Positions 45,915 through 56,850 are shown, counted from the stretch's first letter. The stretch: DNA of 64,000 nt from Vibrio sp. 99-8-1 (GCF_013114595.1 NZ_VTXE01000024.1:20674-84673), one strand, 5' to 3'. Numbers and translations are program-made. Notes: a model not told the origin generated them from the letters alone.

Positions 45915-48900
45915 CTATTTACAGCTGGCTAACTGGTTTAACAGGGCCTGTTTACTATCAATTTGTTTTTGTAATGAGTTGATGTTGTGCTCATACAGTT
46001 CATTGTTGGATGAGATAAGCTGCTTGAATCGGTTCTGTTTTAAGGTGACTTCTTCCACCGCCAGTTTTGCAGGACGAGAATCTAGTCGTAAAGCGGCTTT
46101 ACCCTTATCAGCTCGTCGCGGATCAAAGCGATAGAGAGGCCATAATCCTGTGTCCACTAGCTGTTTTTGTTGAACCATACCTTGAGCCATATCTATTCCG
46201 TGAGTAATGCATGAGGCATAGGCGATAATTAGCGATGGTCCCGGATACGCCTCCGCTTCTTGAATGGCTTGTAACGTCTGGTTCATGTTGGCACCCATGG
46301 CGATGCTGGCAACATAAGCATTACCATTGATTAAGGTACTAATACCGAGGTCTTTGCCTGCTAAGCTTTTGCCGTTGCTGGCGAATTTTGCGCTGGCAGC
46401 GGTAGGTGTCGCTTTTGACTGCTGTCCACCAGTGTTGGCATACACTTGATTGTTTAGAACCATCACATTTATGTTTTTGTCGCTCGATAAAACGTGGTCT
46501 AGACCGCCATAGCCAATATCAAATGCCCAGCCGTCGCCACCAATAATCCATACACTTTTAGCGACTAAATCATCGGCGACTGAGTGAAGTGGGTGTCGTG
46601 GTGGTAGCATGCTTTTTAGCTGTTCAACATTTTTACGCTGATGATTGATACCTTTAATAGAGGTATCAGATACGAAACGGACTAAGTCACTCTGTAGCGT
46701 GGCGGGAATCAAGCCTTTGGCCTCGTCTAGCATTGAAACTGCCCGTTTTTGCTCACTGTCCAAAGCCAGTCTCATGCCGAAACCAAATTCAGCGTTGTCT
46801 TCAAACAATGAATTAGCCCACGCAGGGCCTAGCCCTTGAGCATTTTTTGCGTACGGAGTGGTAGGTAAGTTTCCACCATAAATGGAAGAGCATCCAGTTG
46901 CGTTAGCAATAAGCATATGATCGCCATAAAGCTGGGTAAGCAGTTTTATATAAGGCGTTTCTCCGCAACCAGAGCATGCTCCGGAAAACTCAAATAATGG
47001 TTCTAACAGCTGACTGCTTCTGGCATCGATTCGTTTAATGTCGATTGGCGATATTTCTGGCAGTTTAGTGAAATAGTCGAAATTTTCGCTCTGCTGAGCG
47101 GAAACAGATGATCTCGTCACCATAGTAAGTGCATTATTTTGCTTCGTTTCTCCTGCCTTAACTGGGCACATCTCTACGCACAACTGGCACCCAGTACAAT
47201 CTTCGGGGGAGACCTGAAGTGTATATTTATGTCCTTTAAAATCCCGTAGTTTGTAGTCGGTGATTTTGAATGAAGCTGGTAGATCCTCGACTGGCGTATT
47301 GCTATCTACGACTTTGGTTCGAATTGCAGAGTGAGGGCAGACTAGACTGCATATATTGCATTGTGTGCAGCTCTCTTCATCCCATTGAGGCACAAATTCA
47401 GCAATGTCTCTTTTCTCCCATTTGCTGGTGTTGGTCGGCCAACGACCATCAGCAGAGAACGCACTAACAGGCAGTAAGTGACCTCTGCTCTTCATTAGCT
47501 CATTGGTTATATTGCGAATAAATTCTGGCGTCTGCGAAGCAGTTGATGTTGTTATTTGCGGGTTGATGCTGTTGGCATCTGGTGTAACTGAAAATAGAGC
47601 CTGTTGAGTTTTTTCAATTGCAGAGAGATTCGCGTCGACAATTTTTTTCCCTTTACTTGCGTAAGTGGTAACAACGGCATTTATTTGATGTTGCAGAGCC
47701 GAGTCAGCATCCAGTAAGTCTGTTAGTAAAAAGAACGCCCGTTGCATAATGTTATTAATGCGGCCATGAACCCCACATTGATTGGCTAGATTTGTTGCAT
47801 CTATGGTGTAGAGTTTTAACTGTTTATCAAGAACACACATCTGATCACGATGCTTTAGCTTTTGCCAAAGTTCGTTGGCGGCGTATTTTGAGTTAAACAA
47901 AACCGTCGCGCCGTGATTGGCGTTAGCTAATAGATCGGTATTGTTAAGTAAGCTAAATTGATGACAGCCAATAAAGTCCGCTTTATCAATTAAGTATGGA
48001 GAATCTATAGCTGTATCGCTAAATCGCAGATGAGAGGTTGTTAAACCACCGGATTTTTTGGAGTCATATACAAAGTAGCCTTGAGTGAACAGGTTAGTAT
48101 GGTGACCAATGATCTTAATGGTGTTTTTGTTTGCACCCACTGTTCCGTCGGAACCGATGCCATAGAAAAGAGCGCTTGTTCCTTGATGGTCATAAACATT
48201 TAAGGATAGATCCATAGGTATTGAACGATGACTGACATCATCGGTAATACCGATGGTAAAACCGTGAAATAGCGTTTGGTTTGCTAAACGATGAAAGAGC
48301 GTCTCTGCATGATAGGGAGTAAACTCTTTTGACGCCAAGCCATATCGTCCACCTACGATTTTAGGTACTGGTGTATTGTGCTGTTTGTTCCAGCCTTGAT
48401 GTACCGCTGACAGAATATCAAGATAGAGGGGATCGCCTATTGCTCCTGCTTCTTTTGTTCTATCTAATACCGCTACTGAGGTGACGGTTTGTGGAATAAC
48501 GCTAAGACAGTGTTTGATTGAGAAAGGACGAAACAAGTGTACGCAAAGTAGCGCTACCTTTTTTCCTTGATGATTAAGTTTGTCTACGGCTTGACGAACA
48601 GCGCCTGTAGCAGAGCCCATTATCACCATAAGAGATTCAGCATCACTAGCGCCGTATAGTTCAAATGGTTGGTAATGGCGGCCAGTTAACTGGCCAAATT
48701 TGTTCATTTCTTGCGCGACAATATCAGCGCATTGATCATAATATGGGTTGACCGCCTCTCTGGCTTGAAAATAACAGTCTGGATTTTGAGAAGTACCTCT
48801 AATGCTTGGCGCGTTGGGGGTTAGGCGTCGTTGATGGTGCTCATCAATATCATGCCGCTCTATCATGCTAGTGATGATTTCATCGGAGATTGTGCTGACA

Positions 48901-49493
48901 TGATTTAATTCGTGAGATGTTCTGAAACCATCAAAAACATGCAGAAATGGCACTCTACTTTTTAAGGTGGAAGATTGAGAAATTAAAGCAAAATCGTGAG
49001 CTTGCTGAACACTGTTGCCGCAGAGAGTGGCAAAGCCTGTTTGACGTGCTGCCATTACGTCTGAGTGATCACAAAATATAGACAGAGCGTGGGTAGAGAT
49101 GGTCCGGGCAGCAACATGCAGTACGAAAGGAGTAAGCTCTCCTGCAATCTTATACATGTTGGGTAACATTAAAAGGAGACCCTGTGACGAGGTAAAAGAT
49201 GTCGCCATTGAGCCAGCGGTTAGAGCACCATGCACAAGCCCTGCTGCCCCTGCCTCTGATTGCATTTCATAAATCTCAGGGGTGATGCCTCTAACATTCG
49301 GTCGCTTTTCACAGCTCCACTCTTCACACATCTCTGCCATTGGTGATGACGGCGTAATGGGATAGATACCAATTACATCATTACAGCGATAAGCAACAGA
49401 TGCTGCTGCCGCATTACCATCCATTATTTGTACATGGTTTTGATTCTCTTTTTTTATGGCCGTGTGGCTGTTGACCTTTTCGATATTGTCCAT
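45915..49493 (-). CDS. nifJ: Pyruvate:flavodoxin (ferredoxin) oxidoreductase
   Basis: This 1192-residue single-chain PFOR converts pyruvate and CoA to acetyl-CoA and CO2, reducing flavodoxin or ferredoxin. Domains follow the usual order: TPP pyrimidine-binding and CoA-related domains (about 1-640), two 4Fe-4S clusters in CTQCNICSLVCPHS and CTGCQLCVEMCPVK (about 690-770), and a C-terminal TPP-binding domain (GDGWAFDIGYGGLDHVL). SGACSGCGETPY contributes the third-cluster cysteines. The length fits NifJ. Anaerobic pyruvate metabolism is the expected role. No nitrogenase genes are in the window. Confidence 0.94.
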   Translation of the reverse strand: MDNIEKVNSHTAIKKENQNHVQIMDGNAAAASVAYRCNDVIGIYPITPSSPMAEMCEEWSCEKRPNVRGITPEIYEMQSEAGAAGLVHGALTAGSMATSFTSSQGLLLMLPNMYKIAGELTPFVLHVAARTISTHALSIFCDHSDVMAARQTGFATLCGNSVQQAHDFALISQSSTLKSRVPFLHVFDGFRTSHELNHVSTISDEIITSMIERHDIDEHHQRRLTPNAPSIRGTSQNPDCYFQAREAVNPYYDQCADIVAQEMNKFGQLTGRHYQPFELYGASDAESLMVIMGSATGAVRQAVDKLNHQGKKVALLCVHLFRPFSIKHCLSVIPQTVTSVAVLDRTKEAGAIGDPLYLDILSAVHQGWNKQHNTPVPKIVGGRYGLASKEFTPYHAETLFHRLANQTLFHGFTIGITDDVSHRSIPMDLSLNVYDHQGTSALFYGIGSDGTVGANKNTIKIIGHHTNLFTQGYFVYDSKKSGGLTTSHLRFSDTAIDSPYLIDKADFIGCHQFSLLNNTDLLANANHGATVLFNSKYAANELWQKLKHRDQMCVLDKQLKLYTIDATNLANQCGVHGRINNIMQRAFFLLTDLLDADSALQHQINAVVTTYASKGKKIVDANLSAIEKTQQALFSVTPDANSINPQITTSTASQTPEFIRNITNELMKSRGHLLPVSAFSADGRWPTNTSKWEKRDIAEFVPQWDEESCTQCNICSLVCPHSAIRTKVVDSNTPVEDLPASFKITDYKLRDFKGHKYTLQVSPEDCTGCQLCVEMCPVKAGETKQNNALTMVTRSSVSAQQSENFDYFTKLPEISPIDIKRIDARSSQLLEPLFEFSGACSGCGETPYIKLLTQLYGDHMLIANATGCSSIYGGNLPTTPYAKNAQGLGPAWANSLFEDNAEFGFGMRLALDSEQKRAVSMLDEAKGLIPATLQSDLVRFVSDTSIKGINHQRKNVEQLKSMLPPRHPLHSVADDLVAKSVWIIGGDGWAFDIGYGGLDHVLSSDKNINVMVLNNQVYANTGGQQSKATPTAASAKFASNGKSLAGKDLGISTLINGNAYVASIAMGANMNQTLQAIQEAEAYPGPSLIIAYASCITHGIDMAQGMVQQKQLVDTGLWPLYRFDPRRADKGKAALRLDSRPAKLAVEEVTLKQNRFKQLISSNNELYEHNINSLQKQIDSKQALLNQLASCK

Positions 49494-49784
49494 ATCTGAC
49501 TCCTCAAAAGAAACGGCAGTTCTGGTATTTCTTTGGTTGTTTCGGCCCCGATAATGAATTCACTAAGGGGATATTGGCGTTAAGTTTGTTGTATCAACGC
49601 TGAATATTTGCTGAATAAAAAAGTCAGAATCTACTTGCCATTTTCACATTCTATTCATGTGGCTATAGATACAATTTGACAACTTTATCAGGAACGGATA
49701 ATGGAAAGTTCATGTGTGAAAACTCGCTATGACTAAATTACAGGGCTGTATTGGTTTAATGTTTTTTTGAGGAGTACAACATTA

Positions 49785-50444
49785 ATGAAAATACTTGTTA
49801 TTGAAGATGAACCCTTATTAGCACAGCAAATTATGGCTACGTTAGAGAGTGCAGGCTGGACTGTTGAACTTTCTCAGGACGGAATTGATGCCTTATATCG
49901 CGCCACATCTGAAACGTGGCAAGTCATTATTCTCGACCTCGGTTTACCTAAGTTAGATGGGCTTACCGTACTAAAAGGCATCCGCGAAGAGGGTATTAAT
50001 ACCCCAGTGCTGATATTGAGCGCTAGGGACACGCTTACTCAGCGTGTTGATGGGCTAAATGCTGGTGCCGATGACTATCTCACCAAGCCGTTTGAAACGA
50101 TAGAACTGACCGCTCGAGTTAGAGCGTTATTACGTCGTTCATTGGGTCAGGCATCACCTATATTACAAATTGGTAATCTTAAACTGGATACAAAAACATC
50201 CAAGATCATTTGGGGGGAGCAACTGATTGATTTAACGGCCTTGGAATTTAAAGTAATGGCCTATTTTATGTACAACAGTGACAAGGTTATTTCACGAAGT
50301 GAGTTGGTAGAGCATATATACCGGCAGGATTTCGACCGAGATTCTAACACCATTGAGGTGTTCATTGGCCGTATTCGTAAGAAAATGAGTTCTGATGTTA
50401 TTCATACAGTTAGAGGCTTTGGGTACAAATTGAATGTGGAGTAA
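49785..50444 (+). CDS. PhoP-like OmpR-family response regulator
   Basis: This 219-residue protein has a receiver domain with Asp in VIILDLGLPKLDG and the Lys of DYLTKPF, and a C-terminal winged helix ending VIHTVRGFGYKLNVE. The PhoP/CarR-like type controls envelope modification and cation response in vibrios and enterics. I chose ATG 49785 (MKILVIEDEP), preceded by GAGGAGTA, rather than a start six codons upstream. It overlaps the kinase gene by 11 bp. Confidence 0.9.
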   Translation: MKILVIEDEPLLAQQIMATLESAGWTVELSQDGIDALYRATSETWQVIILDLGLPKLDGLTVLKGIREEGINTPVLILSARDTLTQRVDGLNAGADDYLTKPFETIELTARVRALLRRSLGQASPILQIGNLKLDTKTSKIIWGEQLIDLTALEFKVMAYFMYNSDKVISRSELVEHIYRQDFDRDSNTIEVFIGRIRKKMSSDVIHTVRGFGYKLNVE

Positions 50445-51762
50445 TCAGAGCTTTTTGACAAAAAGCAGTATACGCAAGCGTCTTTTTATAGCGGCCTGTA
50501 TTTGGCTGGGAAGCTTAATTCTATTAGCTGGTATTGTGATTCCTTCATTGGTTTCAAATTATCTTCATGTTGAACTTCAGAAACAGCTCCAGCTTGCGGT
50601 GGATGAGATCAGTAATGGGCTAGTGGTGGATAAGAACGAGAAGCTAGTATTGTCTGTGAATCCTACCGACCTGAGATATAGCAAACCCTACAGCGGTTTA
50701 TACTGGATTGTTTATGGAAATGGGCAGTTACTGAGATCAGATTCGTTGGTAGATACTGCTATTGATACCTCTAAGGGACTGTTATACGGAGCAAAAGGTG
50801 AAGAGCTGGACTTTTTAGAGCAACAAGTATTGCTCAAAGGAGAGTCGACAGCTTACAACATAGTGGTTGGTATTGAAGAAGGCCCAATGGAAGAGAGCAT
50901 CAAGAATATAACCAGTATTTTGTGGTTGATATTGTTGTTGTTATTTATTGGGGTACTGCTGTTCACTGTGGTACAGGCAAGTTGGTCTTTACGTCCGTTA
51001 AGCCATTTGCAAACAGAGCTTAAATTAGTGGAAGGAGGCAAACAACAGGCTTTGCATGGCAATTACCCAATGGAAGTTCAGCCTGTAGTCTCAGATTTAA
51101 ATGCCATGTTATTTCATTATACTGAGTTGCTTGAAAGAGCAAGGCATCATGCGGGAAATTTGTCTCACTCATTAAAAACGCCGTTAGCGATATTAAATAA
51201 TCAGATCGCTGAACTAACTGACGATGATAGGGATAAGCTATCTGATACGATTAAACAGGTTCAGCACCATATTGACTATCATCTTAGCCGAACTCGGGTT
51301 GCAGGGGCGATGAGTATTTTGTCTGCAAAGTCATCACCCAGTAAACGGGTAGATGCTTTTGCCGCAGCGTTTGATAAGTTATATTCTTCGCGTAACGTGC
51401 TTTTGGTAAATGAACTGGCGCAAGAAATTGAAGTTGCTGTTGATCCAAATGACTTAGATGAAATGCTGGGTAACCTTATTGAAAACGCCTATAAATGGTC
51501 AAAAAGTTTAATACGAGTTTACAGCGTTCAAGAGGGAGAGAGAGTCACTATATTTGTCGAAGATGATGGTGTAGGAATAGATAAAGAACAGCTTGAGAAA
51601 ATTACTCAACGCGGTTTTAGGCTAGATGAATCTGCTCCGGGATCAGGGTTAGGACTTAATATTGTTGCCGAAATTGCAAGGAGCTATCGAGGAAAGTTGT
51701 GTTTTGAAAAAAGCAGTATAGGTGGCCTAAAAGCGATTTTGATGTTGAGTATTGCTAAATAA
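50434..51762 (+). CDS. PhoQ-like sensor histidine kinase
   Basis: This 442-residue kinase has TM1 at about 15-38, a periplasmic sensor of about 110 residues and TM2 at about 155-178, followed by HAMP and a H-box (HHAGNLSHSLKTPLAIL). The ATPase domain has DDGVGIDKEQ and GSGLGLNIVAEI. The periplasmic domain looks PhoQ-like in size but lacks an obvious acidic cluster. Its start ATG lies inside the regulator gene. The signal is unknown. Confidence 0.9.
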   Translation: MWSNQSFLTKSSIRKRLFIAACIWLGSLILLAGIVIPSLVSNYLHVELQKQLQLAVDEISNGLVVDKNEKLVLSVNPTDLRYSKPYSGLYWIVYGNGQLLRSDSLVDTAIDTSKGLLYGAKGEELDFLEQQVLLKGESTAYNIVVGIEEGPMEESIKNITSILWLILLLLFIGVLLFTVVQASWSLRPLSHLQTELKLVEGGKQQALHGNYPMEVQPVVSDLNAMLFHYTELLERARHHAGNLSHSLKTPLAILNNQIAELTDDDRDKLSDTIKQVQHHIDYHLSRTRVAGAMSILSAKSSPSKRVDAFAAAFDKLYSSRNVLLVNELAQEIEVAVDPNDLDEMLGNLIENAYKWSKSLIRVYSVQEGERVTIFVEDDGVGIDKEQLEKITQRGFRLDESAPGSGLGLNIVAEIARSYRGKLCFEKSSIGGLKAILMLSIAK

Positions 51763-52075
51763 TAGTTTCAGTGAAGGTAAATCAATAGCCTTACAAATAC
51801 GGCCAAAAATAATTAAGCGAATATGACGGATAGTGCATCAGCATTATCCGTTTTTTATTGCCCGAATTAGTATGATTTACTTCGTTGCCTTACCAATACA
51901 TGCTCAAAACAAAATGCCAGATCATAGCGAATATTTTGAATTATTGATGAGGATTGTATTCATCAATAATTCATTCAGCCCTAGTTATTCTTATTTTACT
52001 TCACTTGTAACGATATAGGCGTATGCAAAATATCGTTACCGTGCTTTTAAAATAATTAAGTAAGGGTTTTCTGTT
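51763..52075. promoter_or_regulatory. Spacer before the polyferredoxin gene
   Basis: This 313-bp spacer contains the terminator of the two-component operon (51826-51857), then roughly 200 bp that must include the promoter of the next gene. A 61-codon open frame here has no ribosome-binding site, so I do not call it. Confidence 0.5.
51826..51857 (+). terminator. Terminator of the PhoP/PhoQ-like operon
   Basis: ACGGATAGTGC (51826-51836) pairs with GCATTATCCGT (51841-51851) around ATCA, with one G-U pair, followed by TTTTTATT. Confidence 0.92.
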
Positions 52076-53452
52076 ATGCAGCATTCGACTAGCAACGATA
52101 GTGGTTCTGGAAAGAGAAGAATTCTGACCTTTTTGGTGAATAACACGCCAATATTTGGTTGGGTACATTTAATTGGTTTAGCCGCCTTTGTCACACTCTC
52201 TATTGCCGGATTTTTTGGTGCGGGAGAAGGTGCTATCAGCTACAGCAACATTACCTCATTTTGGGTTTGGTGCGTATGGTGGCCGGGCATTGTTTTGATT
52301 GCGTTATTGAACTCTCGTTTATGGTGTTCAATTTGTCCGATACGATTTATAAATCAAATGGTTGATAAGTTTGGCTTTAATATAAAAGTTCCTAAAGTCG
52401 TTCGGCAAAATGGCATATTTATCGCGATCGGTTTGTTTTTGTTACACACCATTATTATTTCATACAGTGTGGATAAATATAGCGTATTCACCAGCTTATA
52501 TTTATTAAGTTTGCTTGGTTTGGCCGTTGTTGTTGGGCTCGTTTTTGAGAAGAATGCATTTTGTAATTCGTTCTGTCCATTAAACGGGTTTATCGGAACT
52601 TATTCCAAAGTAGGTACAGTGGAGTTGTCACCCATTGAGCGAGATATCTGTAAGTCATGCACCACAAAAGAGTGTTATCAAAGCTGCCCTGCGAAATTGT
52701 GTATGGTTCAGCCTGCGTTTAAAGATACTTGTATTATGTGTTTTAAATGTGTCGAAGAGTGTCCAAAGACGAATATTGAACTCAAGCTACAATCACCTTT
52801 CAAACACGGCCTAAAAAAGGTAGAAAATAATGGTGGCTTAGCGCTAATCACGATACTTTTTGGCATCATGATTGCTGAATTTGGAGAATCATGGCTGTTC
52901 TTTGACCATCTAATTACGGCCGTACCAAATTGGTTAAAAGGGCTGGGGATTCCAGAGCTAATATTTGGCTATAATTGGATGGAAGGTTTCTGGATAAACC
53001 TCTCTTTACCTGCGCTATTTATTTTTACTACGTCGTACTTTGTCAGCCTTGTGACTGGTAAAAAAGGGCTACTATCGATAGCGAAAAAAACAGCACCGAC
53101 TTTGTTACCGCTTATATTCAGCATGCATTTGAGTAAAATGCTGGATGTTGTAAACCACTATATTGGTTATGGCAAAAATGTTGTGACCGATCCAATTGGA
53201 GTACAAACAGCTAAGTTATTAGAAAGTGGTGTTTTAGCTATGCCGGCCAATGTACTCTTTACGGATACAGTGCAAGGCGTTGTGACTATGGTGATCGTCG
53301 CGATTGGTATGGTTGCATCCTTATATACCACTAAAATAGTCATTGTTGATAAACTAAAAAGTAGCAGAGGGAAGTGTGTATATTATCTTGCCCCTACCAT
53401 TGTTGGTTTAAGTGCACTGTTGGTCGTTGCTAACTGGTTTGCTTTAATTTGA
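52076..53452 (+). CDS. NapH/NosR-like polyferredoxin membrane protein
   Basis: This 458-residue membrane protein has about six to eight transmembrane helices and a cytoplasmic iron-sulfur part. SRLWCSICPIRF and NSFCPLNGF are the paired CxxCP/CP motifs of NapH/NosR-type proteins. CKSCTTKECYQSCPAKLC and CIMCFKCVEECPKTNI give two 4Fe-4S cluster sets. The likely role is electron transfer from the quinol pool to a reductase. No reductase partner is encoded next to it, so the partner is unknown. Confidence 0.8.
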   Translation: MQHSTSNDSGSGKRRILTFLVNNTPIFGWVHLIGLAAFVTLSIAGFFGAGEGAISYSNITSFWVWCVWWPGIVLIALLNSRLWCSICPIRFINQMVDKFGFNIKVPKVVRQNGIFIAIGLFLLHTIIISYSVDKYSVFTSLYLLSLLGLAVVVGLVFEKNAFCNSFCPLNGFIGTYSKVGTVELSPIERDICKSCTTKECYQSCPAKLCMVQPAFKDTCIMCFKCVEECPKTNIELKLQSPFKHGLKKVENNGGLALITILFGIMIAEFGESWLFFDHLITAVPNWLKGLGIPELIFGYNWMEGFWINLSLPALFIFTTSYFVSLVTGKKGLLSIAKKTAPTLLPLIFSMHLSKMLDVVNHYIGYGKNVVTDPIGVQTAKLLESGVLAMPANVLFTDTVQGVVTMVIVAIGMVASLYTTKIVIVDKLKSSRGKCVYYLAPTIVGLSALLVVANWFALI

Positions 53453-53490
53453 TTTGTTTATTCACTTAGAAAATGAATCATAGAGTTAAT

Positions 53491-53520
53491 AAAAGAGAGG
53501 TATAGTTACTTCTCTTTTTG
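53491..53520 (+). terminator. Terminator of the polyferredoxin gene
   Basis: AAAAGAGA (53491-53498) pairs with TCTCTTTT (53511-53518), with the T-run continuing into TTTTTGC. It lies about 40 bp after the stop. Confidence 0.78.
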
Positions 53521-53740
53521 CTTTTTTAAATGGGGGCAGTTAGTTTCGGCATTTAGTCGAGTAATTTTCATCACTAAGATGAACCCTTCGGGCAACATTT
53601 GTTGGCATTTTCTACTGCGTTATCGCCTGATTGTGTCGTTGACTACACGGCACAGACGCTGCCTTGTATAAAGTACCAACAAAAAGCGGCAAATATATAC
53701 GGAAAAGGTCAACAGACCCTAGCAATACAAGGAAACTTAA
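53521..53740. repeat. Non-coding region with an 86-bp inverted-repeat element
   Basis: TTTGTTGG (53598-53605) and CCAACAAA (53676-53683) bound an 86-bp stretch with smaller internal complementary patches such as GCGT/ACGC and GTGT/ACAC. It is unlike its AT-rich surroundings. It may be a dispersed palindromic element or MITE remnant. I found no second copy in this window. Confidence 0.45.
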
Positions 53741-54157
53741 ATGGATATCAGTGTGACTCATTCACCAAAGAATGAGGAAATTGCGTGTATTTATGATGGT
53801 TTAAGTGAATTCAATCATAAAAACATCCCTCAAATAGAAGATAACTCATTTGCTATTTTTGTCCGTGACAAAACAGGAAATATTGTCGGAGGGCTAACGG
53901 GGGCTATCTATTTAACATCAGTGCAAATTAAGTATTTGTGGCTGTCAGAAACGTTGAGAAACAAAGGTGTTGGAGGGGAGCTCATGCATCGGGTTGAACA
54001 GGAGTGCAGAACGAGAAACATTAAAAATATTGCTGTGAACACCTATTCCTTTCAAGCGCCACTATTTTATCAATCTCAAGGTTTTAAGGAGATAGGCCGC
54101 TATGAAGATTATCTGGATAAAGGTATCGACAAAATTTTCTATTTAAAACACCTTTAA
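53741..54157 (+). CDS. GNAT-family N-acetyltransferase
   Basis: This 138-residue acetyltransferase shows the GNAT motif A signature around ETLRNKGVGGELMHRVEQEC (Q/RxxGxG), with acetyl-CoA binding, and an IAVNTYSFQAPLFYQSQGF motif B region. The acceptor is unknown. It lies alone, downstream of the inverted-repeat element, and converges on the uronate operon. Confidence 0.87.
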   Translation: MDISVTHSPKNEEIACIYDGLSEFNHKNIPQIEDNSFAIFVRDKTGNIVGGLTGAIYLTSVQIKYLWLSETLRNKGVGGELMHRVEQECRTRNIKNIAVNTYSFQAPLFYQSQGFKEIGRYEDYLDKGIDKIFYLKHL

Positions 54158-54221
54158 ATTCAGTTTAACCTAAAAGGTGCAGCGACTACAGGCGAGGGTT
54201 GCTATAGTCACTGCTAATAGA

Positions 54222-55321
<1,100 letters not shown>

Positions 55322-55332
55322 TTATGATTTCC

Positions 55333-56259
55333 TTAGCAGTTGGGCATTGATGACAAAGGGATTACGGCACCGTGGTGCTGGATAACTTCCCCTGCGAGTG
55401 TGTGAGCATATTGAGCGGCTTGCTCACTTGATGCGCCGAGTACTCTTTTGGCTATATAGCCAGCACTAAACGAGTCTCCTGCGGCGGTGGTATCTACAAC
55501 GGTCTCTACGTGGCGAGGGGAGACACTTAACTGGCTATTGTCAGAGATGACATAACACTCGTCTTTCCCTCGTTTTATCACTATTTCTCTAACGCCGAAT
55601 GATTGGCTTCTGGTGACAGTGTCTGATTCATTTTGATCTTGCCATAACATAACTTCGTCATCGTAAGTAAGAAATGCCGTGTCGGTCAGTTTAAGAATTT
55701 CGCTATACCAGTAGCGGGCTTCGGTGGTGCTTTGCCAAAGAGCCGGACGAAAGTTATTGTCGAAATAGATAACGCTTCCAAGTTTTTTGCACTGACAAAG
55801 TAGATTAAGCAGTTTGGCTCGGTCTTCAATGGGTAATACTGCCAAGCTTATACCGCTTAAATAGATTATCTGATGTTGGCTAAGCTTGCTTAATAGCTCG
55901 CTCTCGTTTTGCTCTTTTAACCAGTGTTTTGCCGCAGAGTCATTACGCCAGTAGTAAAAGCTGCGCTCTCCATTCTCTGATGTTTCAATCGCATACATGC
56001 CAGGGAGCTTGTCATTCAATTGATAGACCATATCTGTATTAAGGTGTTCTTGTTGCCACGCTTGCAACATATCAGTACTGAATGGATCTATCCCAAGTCC
56101 AGTTACGTAGGTGGTTTTTACATGACTACCGTACGTAAGACGCGATAGGTATATAGCGGTATTTAATGTATCACCACCAAAACCTTGCTCTAGTCGACCA
56201 TTTACTCGTTTAAGTTCAATCATGCATTCGCCAATTATGGCGATATTGATGAGGCACAT
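55333..56259 (-). CDS. kdgK: 2-keto-3-deoxygluconate kinase
   Basis: This 308-residue PfkB-family kinase phosphorylates KDG to KDPG. The first PfkB motif is GECMIELKR...QGFGGDTLNTA. The second, VVDTTAAGDSFSAGY, contains the catalytic Asp. The length fits E. coli KdgK. AGGAA precedes the ATG. It sits between a YgjV-like membrane gene and eda in the uronate operon. Confidence 0.94.
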   Translation of the reverse strand: MCLINIAIIGECMIELKRVNGRLEQGFGGDTLNTAIYLSRLTYGSHVKTTYVTGLGIDPFSTDMLQAWQQEHLNTDMVYQLNDKLPGMYAIETSENGERSFYYWRNDSAAKHWLKEQNESELLSKLSQHQIIYLSGISLAVLPIEDRAKLLNLLCQCKKLGSVIYFDNNFRPALWQSTTEARYWYSEILKLTDTAFLTYDDEVMLWQDQNESDTVTRSQSFGVREIVIKRGKDECYVISDNSQLSVSPRHVETVVDTTAAGDSFSAGYIAKRVLGASSEQAAQYAHTLAGEVIQHHGAVIPLSSMPNC

Positions 56260-56307
56260 AGTTCTGTTCCTGCGTGTTGTAATGTTAAGGCTTCACGGTT
56301 GTCGAAT

Positions 56308-56835
56308 TTAAGTTGGTTCACGAGTCAGTTGTGGCAATTTAGCCGTAGCGAGTCGAAATATGGTGATGCTATTTATAAAAATTAAACTCGCTTCTAACAA
56401 CACTCCTCCATACGACCCCACAACAACATTGTTAATTAACCAGCATCCAGCGCCAAAAAGGAAAAAGCATCGCATTTTAATTCCTGTTAGAAAAAAGATA
56501 GCGAATGTGCCCACAGCACTGCCCATGATAGGAAAAATGGCCCACCAGCTTTCAGCTAGATAAATTCCAATGGCTATGCCGATCACCATGTAGAAACTGG
56601 CTATAGCTTTAGAGGCTGTGTAGATAGATGTCCCTGTTCTTAAGGCTGCAATAGCGGCGCATAGGGCAGATACTGAGGAGCCGAGCAAAACAAAATGCAA
56701 CATGTGATTTAAGTTAAACAACAGCATTATCTTTTTTAAGTTGCGGTCGTTTTTTTGATAAAAGGCCAGTAAACCGAGTATGAAACTGCCAAACCCAACC
56801 AGTTGTGCCCAAAACTCAATATTATTCATGTGCAT
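56308..56835 (-). CDS. YgjV-family inner-membrane protein
   Basis: This 175-residue protein has five to six predicted transmembrane helices in a YgjV-like pattern (GSFILGLLAFYQKNDRNLKK, then FNLNHMLHFVLLGS). The function is unknown. It is a member of the uronate operon (15 bp from kduD, 48 bp from kdgK), which suggests a link with uptake or signalling of uronate intermediates. A start two codons later (MNNIEF) is equally possible. Confidence 0.82.
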   Translation of the reverse strand: MHMNNIEFWAQLVGFGSFILGLLAFYQKNDRNLKKIMLLFNLNHMLHFVLLGSSVSALCAAIAALRTGTSIYTASKAIASFYMVIGIAIGIYLAESWWAIFPIMGSAVGTFAIFFLTGIKMRCFFLFGAGCWLINNVVVGSYGGVLLEASLIFINSITIFRLATAKLPQLTREPT

Positions 56836-56850
56836 GTATGCTTAGTATTG

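Noticed and set aside
45915..49493. nifJ as evidence for nitrogen fixation
   Set aside because: No nif structural or accessory genes are present; PFOR is common in fermentative metabolism.
51833..52018. 61-codon ORF after the PhoQ-like kinase gene
   Set aside because: It begins inside the terminator stem and has no ribosome-binding site.
53598..53683. The 86-bp inverted-repeat block as an attC site
   Set aside because: The arms are in the wrong orientation and do not match the core-site consensus.
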